Positions 34,898 through 44,769 of a DNA stretch of 64,000 nt are shown piece by piece. The position numbers and the translations under genes are program-made. Positions within the stretch are counted from its first letter, which is position 1. Every line of letters starts with the position of its first letter. A model generated the notes under the pieces. The model was given only the letters and a program-made list of their open reading frames with translations, had not been told where the DNA came from and ran no database searches. Source of the DNA: Tremella fuciformis (taxonomy: Eukaryota > Basidiomycota > Tremellomycetes > Tremellales > Tremellaceae); the NCBI GenBank assembly GCA_032768795.1, contig CP136497.1, positions 746,501 to 810,500 of the forward strand. Reading direction: 5' to 3'.

Positions 34898-36433
34898 ATG
34901 TCCGTTCCCTCCAAGGCTCTCACGCTGTCGGTGACTGTCGCGGCCGAAGTCCTGTGCGGTCAGTCACCCGCCTCTCGTAAGTCCATGCTCGACGCGGCAC
35001 GATCGGCTGGCAAGGCCTCAGTCGAGCAAGAGGTAAAGGTTTCCGTGGCGGGTCGAACCCCCACGGCCGAGGTCTGCGCTCCTGGCGAAGTTCAAGTCAA
35101 CGTCAACACCAAGGTGACGTCCAAGATCTCGAAGGCAGGTGGCTTCCAATCTTCACTCAGCCTCACTCTGACGTCCAGACCCCTGGCGCGAAGCAGCTCC
35201 CTCTGCCTCGCGTGGCCCCGATCTCAAAGCTTGTCGGTGGCAAAGGGGTTTCGCCACTTGCGTGGAAGAAGCCATTCCCCCAGGAGAAGCTCCGCTTCCT
35301 CACCGACAAGCTGGAGGGATGCCATACTGTGAGTGCACTAATCGGCTTGAGGGCGGTCAGGTGACCCAAAGCAGCCCGTTGTGAATGCTCAGTATCCCAA
35401 CCTCTTCATCAACATGAAGCAGACTCCTTGGGGCAGGGAGGTCGATATTCCCGGGGGCTTGTGGACCAGTCTAGCCTTGGAACCGGCGGAGAAAGTAATC
35501 AAGGTACTGGCCAATTTGAGTCAGCCTGCGGATCTGGTCAATCCTGCTGTTCTGTTCAAGGCGATCGTCTCGATGCTGGTGAGCTAAAGCTGTGCGATTC
35601 ATATTATAAGCTCACCGCCAAGAAGTATCAAAACCCTGCGACCCGCCAGAAGGCGGCGCAGCTGGCCAAGGAGGGCGTGCGCTTTAACTTCAAGATCGAG
35701 CAGCGATCCGAAGCTCCTGGCGCCCAGCTTTTCATCCTGCAGCAGACGCACACCTCTGGCATATATGCCTACAATTCGTTTAGGGGTGAGCGCTCGCGTC
35801 GCCATCGTCCTGCTGCTCTCAGCTGATCTGATAGCAATCATTCTTGTTACCCCTATCGCCGGCAAACTGCACGTCGGGGCCACCTATGCTCTGACGCCCA
35901 GGGCTGGAGGCCCGGCCGCCGATACCATTCGCAAGAGTAAGTTCCACTGTCGGGTCAGGGAGGGTATCTGAAACCTAAGCGGCGGTCGTTCTGGCCGATG
36001 CGACGGCCAGCAGCGCTGCCCCTCGCGTGACTCGGGCGCAGCTATCCAAGGACGACTTCCACCTGAGCTTCTTAGGTGACGGAATGTATGTTCAGGAGCA
36101 GGCAAAGGCCTTGGAGCGTGACGCGAACCGTGTCGCGAAGGGCCGCACCTGTGTTGTCGAACACAACCATGCTGTGGCCGGTCTATTGCTCGTGATGCAG
36201 GGTCTCAACAAGGGTGCCGGTTGTTCCGGTGAAGTCTCTCTTCGCGGGATCGGACAGCTGCTGACGATCTAGCGACGCTCTCGAAGAAGCTCGTCGCTCC
36301 TGAGACTGCAGCTTGGATCAAGAAGTCTCTCTGTCAGTAGACATCGCCATGATGGTTGCTGCTGACGCTCAGCTCAACAGGGAAAGACCCGCTAAAGTCC
36401 GGCATCTCTCGCAGTGGTCCGCTCAACAGCTGA
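34898..36433 (+). CDS. Protein of unknown family, strongly expressed promoter type
   Basis: I do not recognise the family. From the ATG at 34898 (MSVPSKALTLSVTVAAEVL) I read about seven exons. Segments include KQLPLPRVAPISKLVGGKGV, YPNLFINMKQTPWGREVDIP, KKYQNPATRQKAAQLAKEGV, FNFKIEQRSEAPGAQLFILQ, IAGKLHVGATYALTPRAGGP and FHLSFLGDGMYVQEQAKALE. The C-terminus reads LSKKLVAPETAAWIKKSLW and stops at 36433. One intron (35579-35610) is only 32 nt. There is no signal peptide or membrane helix, and the protein is rich in Lys, Ala and beta-branched residues, as a soluble cytosolic protein would be. Retained reading frames across four or five introns argue for a real gene. A direct read of the last exon would stop at 36272 instead. 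Confidence 0.65.
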
Positions 36434-36538
36434 TTTCTCCTTTCTTCATGATTTGATGAGCCCGGGCGACTGCTTTTTCGTACACGATTTGTATGCCTGC
36501 TTACTTGTTACGATTTGTCTATGAATCCACTTCACCAC

Positions 36539-38761
36539 TCAGCTCTGCTCCCGGATGCAATCACGACCCCCTACAATGTGCTGTACAACATGTTGCGTGA
36601 TCTCTTGCACGTCTCGAAAAACAACGAGATCCACTGAGTCGGGAACAATGGACCTCGCTTGGTCCAGCCTGCTTCTCCAGGCGGCGGCCCGCCTCAGGAT
36701 CTTCTGCTGAACGACGGAAAGCACCTGCATTTCATCTGCGAGATCCGTTTCCTCCGACCTGGACCCTTGGGCGAGTGGTTCCGCGCCAATTGAGCTCACA
36801 GACTCATCTTGCATCAATACTCCATTTGCGTCGACGGGCGAGTGACCTTGAAATGGAAGAGGCGCCAGAGTTCTGTTCGCACCAGGCGACTTCTGTCCGG
36901 ATGGCAATTGCCTCTGGACGTGGTGTCCTGAGCTGATATCCCGGATGTAAATGGATGCGACTTGGGCGGGCCTTTCAAGCGCAATCGAAACGTACAGCTC
37001 TAGATCTTGCTCGCCTGAGTCACCGAAAAGAATAAATCTGGCGGACGGAAAGCTGTCGAGTATACTGATGATCGCGGGGCGCTTTCGGTCTGCTGGCGAT
37101 TCAAAGAAGGCTGTGAGCAACGACCGACCACCATAATACTTCAGCTGCTCGTCAGGACCTAGGGACCCTGACATGCAAGAGAGGGGTAGATTCATGGCTT
37201 GCGTACCTTGAGAGAGTAGTCTTTTGGGAACCGATGCTCGGCGAGAAATTCTCGTATGCTTGGCAGCAGCTCAAACGGCGAGTTGGACTCGAGGTCATTG
37301 GCGTCTTGCGTAAAGGATTGAACATACTACAAAATGAAAGCCGTTTACCCCTGCGTTCTTCGCGGCTCTGAATAGCTCGCTTGCCCCAGGAACGCAGATT
37401 TCCGAAAGAGGTCGACAGAACACATTGCTGCGCGTCAGCAGGAGGCGGTACTGATAGGAAGATCTGATGACCGAAAAGTCTCCCGTCCTCCTGCTAGTAT
37501 ATCTGAATGCTTCACAGTATCGTCCTGTCTGATGAGTAATCGTCGAAGATCGCCTAAACATACCAGATCAGATATGATGCGGATGCCACCGTCCATGTTT
37601 ACAGCCATTTCCAGACAGGCTTCGGCGGCCTGAACGGCCCCCTTCTTGTGGACAACCGGAGATGGTCGGGCTTGGCTGCTGCCAGAAGGTCTGGCCTCAC
37701 TTTGGTGGGGCACCTGCGACTGCACGCCGAGGCGGCTGCGGTCGTCAGAGATGGGATCGAGAAGAGGTCTCTCTTCGTTGGTTGCACGAGGCGGGACCGA
37801 GACAGCCCATTGCTCAACTTCGAGTCGAACAGACACTTTGAGTCTCCACTTTCTATGGTCGCTCTGGTACATGCGTAAGCTGTGCGACCATGACGGATGT
37901 CCACGCAGTCGCTCCCACGGGATTATCAAGCGATGTGAAAAGTGTCCTTGCGCGTCGGTGGAACTGCCCACGATGAGCAGAGGGTCTGCACCCCTTTCTC
38001 GGTCATGAGTTGACATCTCGGAGTGAGCTGGACTGATCTCGGCTTCCGATGGCGGTTCTACACTGATACGTATTGGCCGAAGAGCCAGGGGCTTCGCCCA
38101 GAACGGGGACAGGCGCAAATTGAGATTGTGATTTGCGATCTTCGCTCTTTCTGGCAGCGCGAAAGTTCCGTCGGTGGGCTCCGGGGGGTCGGATCGCGAC
38201 CTGCCTTGCTCGTCCACCGGGATGGTGGGTTCCAAAACCTGGCTAAATCGTGTGGTCGCCGCGGGGGGATCCCCGGACTCATTGCTTGCAAGTGGTGGGA
38301 TGTCTGTGGGGCGGGATATGGCCGCATAACCTGAGATCAGTGGAACATGCCGCGACTGCAGGGACGCCTTTACGCTTAGCTAGAGATATTACAGCCCGCT
38401 GTCCGGGTGTCGCATCGGCAAGGCTTCGAGATAACGCGGCGTAGCCTGAGACACAGAGATGGATGTCAAACGGTCGGACACCTGCCATCAGAATCAGAAG
38501 CGGCAGCAAAGACAAGGAACACGGACCGTCTATACAGGATCCTGCCCTTGGTACTCGAGCGGCCCAACCAGGTATGAGGCTGACTTCCTCTTTCGCGTCG
38601 AATGTATGCGAATTTGAAGCCAAGTCTCTTGCCCAGCTCCCCCACATCGACATGCCACGACCGGTCGAGTCCAGACTTCCGCCGAGCTGCTGCTCCTGCA
38701 CGTATTGTCGAGCATATGTCAATGCAGATCTCGCTCTCTCCGCCACGTTCGAAGTCCACAT
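36539..38761 (-). CDS. APP1: App1-like phosphatidate phosphatase (DUF2183)
   Basis: Multi-exon gene read from the ATG at 38761 (MWTSNVAERARSALTYARQY). EEVSLIPGWAARVP and DIHLCVSGYAALSR form the family's N-terminal part. The catalytic DxDxT motif is rebuilt over a 39-nt intron as IISDLDDTVKHSDILAGGRE. GASELFRAAKNAGVNGFHFV, SNSPFELLPSIREFL, KYYGGRSLLTAFF and SARFILFGDSGEQDLELYV follow, with the last carrying the HAD-type G-D-S-x-x-x-D. The C-terminal ~150 residues are not conserved. Yeast App1 converts phosphatidate to diacylglycerol at cortical actin patches, which fits the presence of LDB17 and ABP1 in the window. The long frame to 38833 starts with GTG, so I used the first ATG. Confidence 0.85.
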
Positions 38762-38965
38762 GCCGCGCAATGGTCGATTTGCGCTCGTGAAGGAAGTCGC
38801 TGCGTTTTGAAATGCCTCTATCCATACAGGCACGTCGGGACTGAGTGACCACTTTGTCGCCCAGATCTTTCTGCATGCAGCAAGCTGCTCACACCAACGT
38901 CATTCAAATGTCTTTCCCGTCATCGAAATCTATCATTGTGTGTCATTTACTAGGTGGTGCATAAC

Positions 38966-40946
38966 ATGAGCACCTTGCGCCAGCGTTCCTGGCCACAGCC
39001 ACGTGATTTATTCCAGGACCCGAAGTCGAAACAATACAGTCCTCTCTCACCTGAAACGCCCTTGGAAGCAGTCACCTGCGAGATGAGTGGCAAAAGAAGC
39101 GTGCTGAGTCTCGCGCCGTCATGCTGCCTGATTCATGACACGCCTCTTTGCGTTGACTCACAGCGCCTGATACAACCCCAACTCGCCAGATCGTTGCTCT
39201 TCATCGCTTACAAGCCCAAGTGAGTGCCTTTCCTCCAGCCGAGAAGTGCTGACTCCTCGCTGTGAGCGAAATCGCACACTTACTGAAGCGACTCTCCAAG
39301 CCTGAACTGGCTGAACGGATGAGACACCAGAGCTTCTGGAACGCAATTCATCGCGTGGGTCTGCACACATGGGTCAGACTCTCATTGCCTATAGGCCCTC
39401 AGCAATGAAGCAGACGCTGTACACTTGTTAAAGGGACCCGCTTTGCCAGGTCCGTCGGGCAGCCCCGTCAAGCTTCTGACTGTCCCACTGCATAAGGATC
39501 TGGACCTATCATTGATCGCTACAAACGGCTCGCGTTACATATCGTCTCTACACATCAGTCCGCCTTCCACTCGCTCCTGGTCATTGCTCAATGGCAGTGC
39601 ATGTGCTTAATTTCTACTTCAAGGCGTGCGGTCGCTGTGTGTGCAATCGTGGCAAAATCGAAGAAGGCGTTTACTCAGATCTTCGGAAAGCTCAGTCAGC
39701 GATTACACTTGAGAATCGGTAAGTATTTGAACTGTGACATAACAAAGGACTTACTCTATGGCAGAGATCTGCTTTCCTTCTTGTGTGAGAACCGTTGTGT
39801 ACGGAGTAGACGTCTAGTGAGATTGGGTGCCCGGAAAGTCTAGTGTCGCTGACAGGCTCAGCAAAAGGTGGCTTTCATACCCTCTACTTGAGTGTAGCTA
39901 ACGAGCGCTATTCGCAGATCTATGACTTGTGAGCATTTCATCTTCGTTGACTGCTTTTTGCTGATTTGATCCTCGAAGGCGATCTGTGCAGTTCGACCAG
40001 TTCATCCAAAACGCTCTCGGACGAGATCTGACACGCGAAAGATTGGGGAAAGCCTCCGTCCTGACAGTCGATATCGATCCTGTTAGGTAGGAAATCGCCG
40101 TAGACATTGCTGGTGGCTGACATCTTGCAGCCATGACTCACGCTTCCCGTCGTATTTGGGAACGCAATCTCACCAATCTCTTGAGCACATTTTTTCGCTA
40201 GTACGCGCCAGTTCTGTTATCTCTCCCGTGGACCTCTAGCTGAGAGAGAGGCCATTAACCCCTCTCAATCGACCTCATCCGCGCACGAACGCTCGTTTCC
40301 CTATTCTTCCGCCCTTCAGCAGCTGCCGGGAAGATCCTCGTCCGGCCTCGACTACGACCACGATCCTGGTACCGCAGCGGGCGCACAGGGATTACCATAC
40401 TGGTCGATTCAACACAGCAGCCATAACAACGTGCTCCGTGTCGACTCTGGACTCAGCACGTTCCATCACCAACAACAGCCAGATATCCTGCTTTCGCAAG
40501 TCGTAACATGCTCGTCGTGGCCCACTCAGCAAAGGAGCTTGGTCCAACAGCCGATCGTCCAGTCGAAAGCAGGCACTCACCCACACCCGTTGGTCACGGC
40601 GAGTGGAGTGGCGCAGTCAGCTCCCGTGGTGCGTAGTAGTGGGAGCTTGTTCAGAAGCTCCAGAACAACGCAGACAGCCTCCGTCAACAAGAAAGCTCCA
40701 AGCCGGTGCGCGTATCCGGGCTGTGGTCGATCATTCGCAAGGAGCGACCACCTGAAACGACACGAATTCTGCCACACTGGAGCGCGGCCATTCAAGTGTT
40801 ACCACGCTGGCTGCGAAAGGTCCTTTAGCCGTAAGGACAATCTCCTGCAGCATCAGCAAATCCATTCCGGCCAGCCAAATCCACGACGCAAGGGATACAG
40901 ATCTTCTCGCGGCTCGGGTGAAGGTCATGCAGGAGACCAAATATGA
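38966..40946 (+). CDS. Divergent STE12-like transcription factor with two C2H2 fingers
   Basis: The 3' exon ends at 40946 and has two C2H2 fingers, [19 protein letters not shown] (then E-F-C-H) and [20 protein letters not shown], each C-x4-C-x12-H-x3-H. Upstream exons match the Ste12 domain block by block: [12 protein letters not shown] with [58 protein letters not shown] and [19 protein letters not shown]. These align with the STE12 at 49.1 kb ([74 protein letters not shown]). Several core basic and aromatic residues have changed. I chose the ATG at 38966 (MSTLRQRSW) because a donor near 39220 joins it to the first Ste12-like exon. Exon limits from 39.2 to 40.2 kb are tentative. Frames stay open after splicing, so it is probably not a pseudogene. 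Confidence 0.68.
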
Positions 40947-41113
40947 GCACAGGCATTCGGCATGGCCGGCGTGGTACTTGACACGCAAGCGCACAGGTTT
41001 CTCTCGCTGAATCACACAAGTCAGATCTGATCGACGCTAGAAGGCGTCGCGCGTATGCATAACGGACAATTGTCGACCCGAACATAGTCGCATTCTCTAT
41101 CATAAGAGTGTGG

Positions 41114-43560
41114 CTAAATCCCACCATACGCGTCCTGCTCGTCGAAGCTGTGGCGTTCTGCTCCGCCACCATTCCATTGTCTCGGGCTCCCACCAACACT
41201 GCCCGGCACAGACATGTTACCGGGACTTGGCGGAGGGTAATGAGGGCTCGGATAGCCCGCCGTGCTGGCAGTATTTGCCGTATACGGGGGTACTAGGCTA
41301 TGAACGCTGCCGGACTGAGGCATTCGATCAAATGGATTGATCTCTTGTCCAGTCCCATAGTTCACTGGCGCTACAATATTGCCGCTCGCGCTTGCCATGG
41401 ACGGCGAGGGCGTGGGCAACTCAGGCAAAGGGCTGAGAGGCTGGCCGTGCACGTAGGGCGGTATGGGCTGGACTGTCGCGTGAGGCAGTCGCACAGGCTG
41501 GTGGCCCGCAACATCCATCGGGCCCACGGAGAGGACCGAATCGGGCGTGTTTGGCGTCAAAGGCTCAACAATTCCAGCCGTCCTAGCAATTTCCCCGTAC
41601 AGCCTTTTCTGCTCCGACGTACGAGCGACAGCAAGGCTATTCGTAGAGGGGGAAGTGGTTGTGTGATGGAAGGAGTCGGACTCCGGCGTATACATTGCAA
41701 GAGGCTGTTGGGTTGACTGCCGCAGATTGAAGGATGCCATCAGCGGGCTAATGGGGGCGAGAGTCGGCAGAGCCCGGGATGCGACACTGGTGGAGCTCGA
41801 GACCTCCTTCAGAGGCGATTGAAAAGCTCTTTCTGGATCTGCCGAAGCATGAACTGGAGCGAAGGTGCTGCCTCCAGGCGTGTGAACCGGGTTCGGATGC
41901 AGGATGTCGCCAAAGGCTTCAAAGTTATCTAGATCTTCGGTGGTTTTGGGTGATGTCGGCCGTCCCATAGGAATTGCGTAAAGGTCCACTGTTTGCTCCG
42001 GCGGCGGCACGAGCTGGGAATGCTGCTGCGGACCGAGGAGCAGTCGGCTAGTATGTTGCGGTGAAGGTGTGAAGTACCCGTCATTCGGAAGAGTCGTGAC
42101 ACGGCCAGCTCCCCCCGTATACGGTCGCCCCTGAACATCCACATAAGCGACCCGTCCTCTAGTACCAGCGCCGACTCCAGCCTGGTTTGAGGAGTAATAT
42201 GACTCTGGCCGCGATTCCGTGTCAAAGGCGCCGAGCCGGGCCTGAGCTAGTGCTCGACGCGATCCTATCACCGGAGCGCTGGTTGACCCATAAATGTCGT
42301 CACCACCAAAAGGCTTTTCCCTGTTGGCTGGGAACGGTGTGATCTCTTCAGGTATCTTTGCCCAAGGAGCGTTCGCCGTATAGGAGCGGGTTGAGTATTT
42401 GCGATACAGCCAACCAACAGCTGACCCAACCACAATGATGCCGACCAGTACAGCGATGACGATGCCGATGATACCGCCGATGGACAAGTTTGTTGACTTG
42501 GTGGATGACGTGGCGGCTTCAGCTGAAGCAGATGGCAATGTCGCAGACATGGTGGATGCCGCAGCTGAAGTGACGGTGAGTACGGCATGAGATGAGGTGG
42601 TGGACGAGCTGATTGATGCGGTCCGAGAGGACTATAGGATTGTCAGTCAAAACACATATCATGCGGATGATGGGCCGCTCACCGTTACGCTTGAGGTGGT
42701 CTTGGAGGTGTCAACGGTGGATGCCCTTGAGGAGTTGGAAGAGGTGGAACTAGCTGCCGCCTTGATTGATTCGACAGCGGTGTTTGAAGCGGCTATCTGG
42801 GACGAATTGATTGAGGTACCTGCCCCGGCGTTGCCCGCAGCTTGCCGCTGGGTGGTCGAGCTGGTCGATTTTGCCTATTCTGTCAGTTCGGTGTCGGTTG
42901 TGACCCAGTTGAAACCACTGACTGTAGTGGCGGTCGTTTTTGCGAGGGTCGACGTCGCCGAAGACTTCCCCGCCGCTTGGATACTCGACAGCTCCCCTGG
43001 CGAGTACTGCGTGACACTCGAATACGCCCTCGGTCGCTCTTGCCCGCCAGGACTGGCCCAAACGATCCTGGCCGCGATCTGTTGCCAGACAGACCTGGCG
43101 TCCTCCTCTGACGCAGCGACCGGTGCAGCCCCGCGTGTGCTCAGCATCCGGCTCCGTCCGAAGAGAGCTTCAAATTCCATTGCGCCGTGGTAGGGTCAAT
43201 TTCGATGGTGATTGGAAGAAGGGCGCCAGCGCCTGCTGATAGTGTAGTGATCGTGATTGTCGTGAAGTGTTGTGTGTGGAGTGCAAGGAGTGTGAGGATC
43301 TGACAGACTATAGACGAGTTGGAGAGAGAGAAGGCGATGGAGAGAGGCTGCTCAAGAAACAAGAAAGACGAGTGACCACCCTGAAACGCGTGAGGGGCCA
43401 ACTTTGAACGCTTTGATCCCCTTCTTAGACGTACACGATACAGCGATCCAGCGCTGTCGGAAGAGTTGGCGAGGAGGAGGAGGAGGGGGGAAGGAGACGA
43501 AGCTGTGTCGTTGCAGAGAGATGAAAGAGGTATAGACAACGGACGAGGTGCAGCCAACAT
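41114..43560 (-). CDS. Single-pass membrane protein with Ser/Thr-rich ectodomain
   Basis: I recognise no specific family. The 3' exon is one long frame with a hydrophobic helix, IGGIIGIVIAVLVGIIVVGS, followed by WLYRKYSTRS and a cytoplasmic tail of about 420 residues, rich in Pro, Ser and Tyr, ending HSFDEQDAYGGI. Two further exons upstream give AKSTSSTTQRQAAGNAGAG and SSRTASISSSTTSSHAVL, an extracellular Ser/Thr stalk likely to be O-mannosylated. The N-terminal exon(s) are less sure: a frame from the ATG at 43560 has hydrophobic segments and ITIEIDPTTAQWNLKLSSDG, but I could not place its donor. The layout (stalk, one helix, long tail) resembles fungal surface sensors such as Msb2 or Wsc proteins. 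It lies between the STE12-like gene and the pheromone gene. Confidence 0.6.
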
Positions 43561-44300
43561 GTGCCCAAGTCGCGTCTCAAGAGGGTATTGACCAGGGGCA
43601 AAAAGTTAAAACGCGCAACTCAGGGGTTGCCACGTGGCACAGACGGAACTCCGAGTTTGCAGCTGACCTGTGTCGCTTCCGCCGAATCAGAGACGCTGTT
43701 CCGTATCGTCAATCATGGTGTCCGCAGGCGGGTACCTCTGGCGAGGAGAACATGACCTCCCTTCATTCTGTGTACAATCGTGCAATCGTGAATGAAAATT
43801 GACTTTACGCAAGAGCGACAGGCTATCAACCCGTCCAGACCTGTACTTCACGGGGGTTTGCCTCACCCTCAGCGTCGAGCTGAGGTCTGAACGGATTTCC
43901 GAACGCAGCTTATGGTCCGCATATTCAGTTCCACTGTAAGAAGACTCTCCGCAAGAAGACTCCCCGCAAGAAGACTCCCCACGAATAGCCAATCAATCGG
44001 ACCGCAGATCGCGAAAGTCAGGGTGTGGCGTAACTAGGTGGTAGATCCGCTCTGGATCGGTGACGACAATCCGCAGTAGAGGAACAGCCGTGGTATACGA
44101 CCGGGCATGCAGTCCTATAAGGGGACAAGGAAGAAAGAGAAACAACTCAGGCGATGAACGAGCGGGGAGTAACTAGACATAGATGCATCGCATAGCGCTA
44201 CCAAAGACTTAACTCTTGAGCCCCGATGCCGCCGCCTCCTCGAAGCAGCCTCTTTGTCTCAGCACGGAATCATTCAAGTCTGCAGTGAACGTACATATGA
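43561..44300. other. Intergenic stretch between membrane protein and pheromone gene
   Basis: 740 bp without a convincing gene. It contains the 15-bp tandem repeat listed below and the 3' flank of the pheromone gene. An open minus frame (43687-43992) owes its Cys/Ser repeats to that tandem repeat. Confidence 0.5.
43938..43982. repeat. 15-bp tandem repeat, three copies
   Basis: AAGAAGACTCTCCGC, AAGAAGACTCCCCGC and AAGAAGACTCCCCAC lie head to tail at 43938-43952, 43953-43967 and 43968-43982. It is an intergenic minisatellite 320 bp from the pheromone stop codon. Confidence 0.9.
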
Positions 44301-44471
44301 TTAAGCGATCACGCATGAGGAAGGACCGCCTCGGCCGGGGTCCGACTCGTCATTGACAGGTACTTCGGCCTTGGCGATGACGCAGGATGAAGGGCCACCT
44401 CGGGAGGGGTCGTCCTCGTAGTTGCGAGGACCCTCAGAGCCGGCAGTGAGGAACACAGTGTAGGCGTCCAT
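44301..44471 (-). CDS. MFA: Lipopeptide mating pheromone precursor with two tandem CVIA copies
   Basis: A single exon of 56 codons from the ATG at 44471 to TAA at 44301-44303. It begins MDAYTVFLTAG, like tremellomycete pheromone precursors (short, M-D-A-start). It then carries two imperfect 17-residue copies, NYEDDPSRGGPSSCVIA and NDESDPGRGGPSSCVIA, joined by KAEVPV. The last ends in a perfect C-terminal CaaX box, CVIA. CaaX pheromones are farnesylated on Cys, trimmed of aaX and carboxyl-methylated, then cut at the N-terminus. By comparing the copies, the mature peptide probably ends in DP-S/G-R-GGPSS-Cys(farnesyl). The internal CVIA is followed by Lys, as in the multi-copy rhodotorucine A precursors. 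A TATA-like box lies 88 bp upstream, and STE3 lies 2.9 kb away. The frame is open further upstream to 44738, but that part does not resemble a precursor. Confidence 0.9.
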   Translation of the reverse strand: MDAYTVFLTAGSEGPRNYEDDPSRGGPSSCVIAKAEVPVNDESDPGRGGPSSCVIA

Positions 44472-44769
44472 TGTATCGACGATGTGGCGAAGATGAATTG
44501 TGGTTCTGGTGGTTGTGAGACAGTAGTCGACTGAAGAGCTTGGGACACCACTCTTGCCCTTATATAGGTATGGCCGATACTTTTGACGGCATACTGAAAG
44601 ACACGAACAATAGGCGCTGACCACCCCGCCGGACCTGACTTGGCCTTTTGTTCTAGTCCGCTCTATTGTTGTATGATGGCGTCGCCGTGCATATCTGAGC
44701 AAAATGCACTGGCCGGCGGCCGTTCTTATTGTCTTCAACTGGGTATCGCTGTACGAGACAAAAAGCCTT
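44472..44769. promoter_or_regulatory. Pheromone gene promoter
   Basis: 298 bp between the pheromone ATG and the UBP6 stop codon. On the minus strand it has CCTATATAAGG (TATA box, 44558-44568) and an inverted pair of the octamer CTATTGTT: AACAATAG at 44606-44613 and CTATTGTT at 44663-44670. The core AACAAT is the classic HMG-box site, and HMG factors drive pheromone genes in basidiomycetes; whether one acts here is inference. Confidence 0.5.
44559..44566 (-). promoter_or_regulatory. TATA box of the pheromone gene
   Basis: Reads TATATAAG within CCTATATAAGG on the minus strand, 88 bp before the pheromone ATG. Confidence 0.6.

Noticed and set aside
42597..43193. A 198-codon open frame on the plus strand
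   Set aside because: It is antisense to the Ser/Thr-rich stalk of the membrane protein; its Val/Glu/Leu bias is what the complement of Ser/Thr codons gives.
43687..43992. Cys/Ser repeat peptide (GESSCGESSCGESS), possible secreted or pheromone-like gene
   Set aside because: The repeat comes from the 15-bp tandem DNA repeat; no CaaX end, no leader and no supported start.
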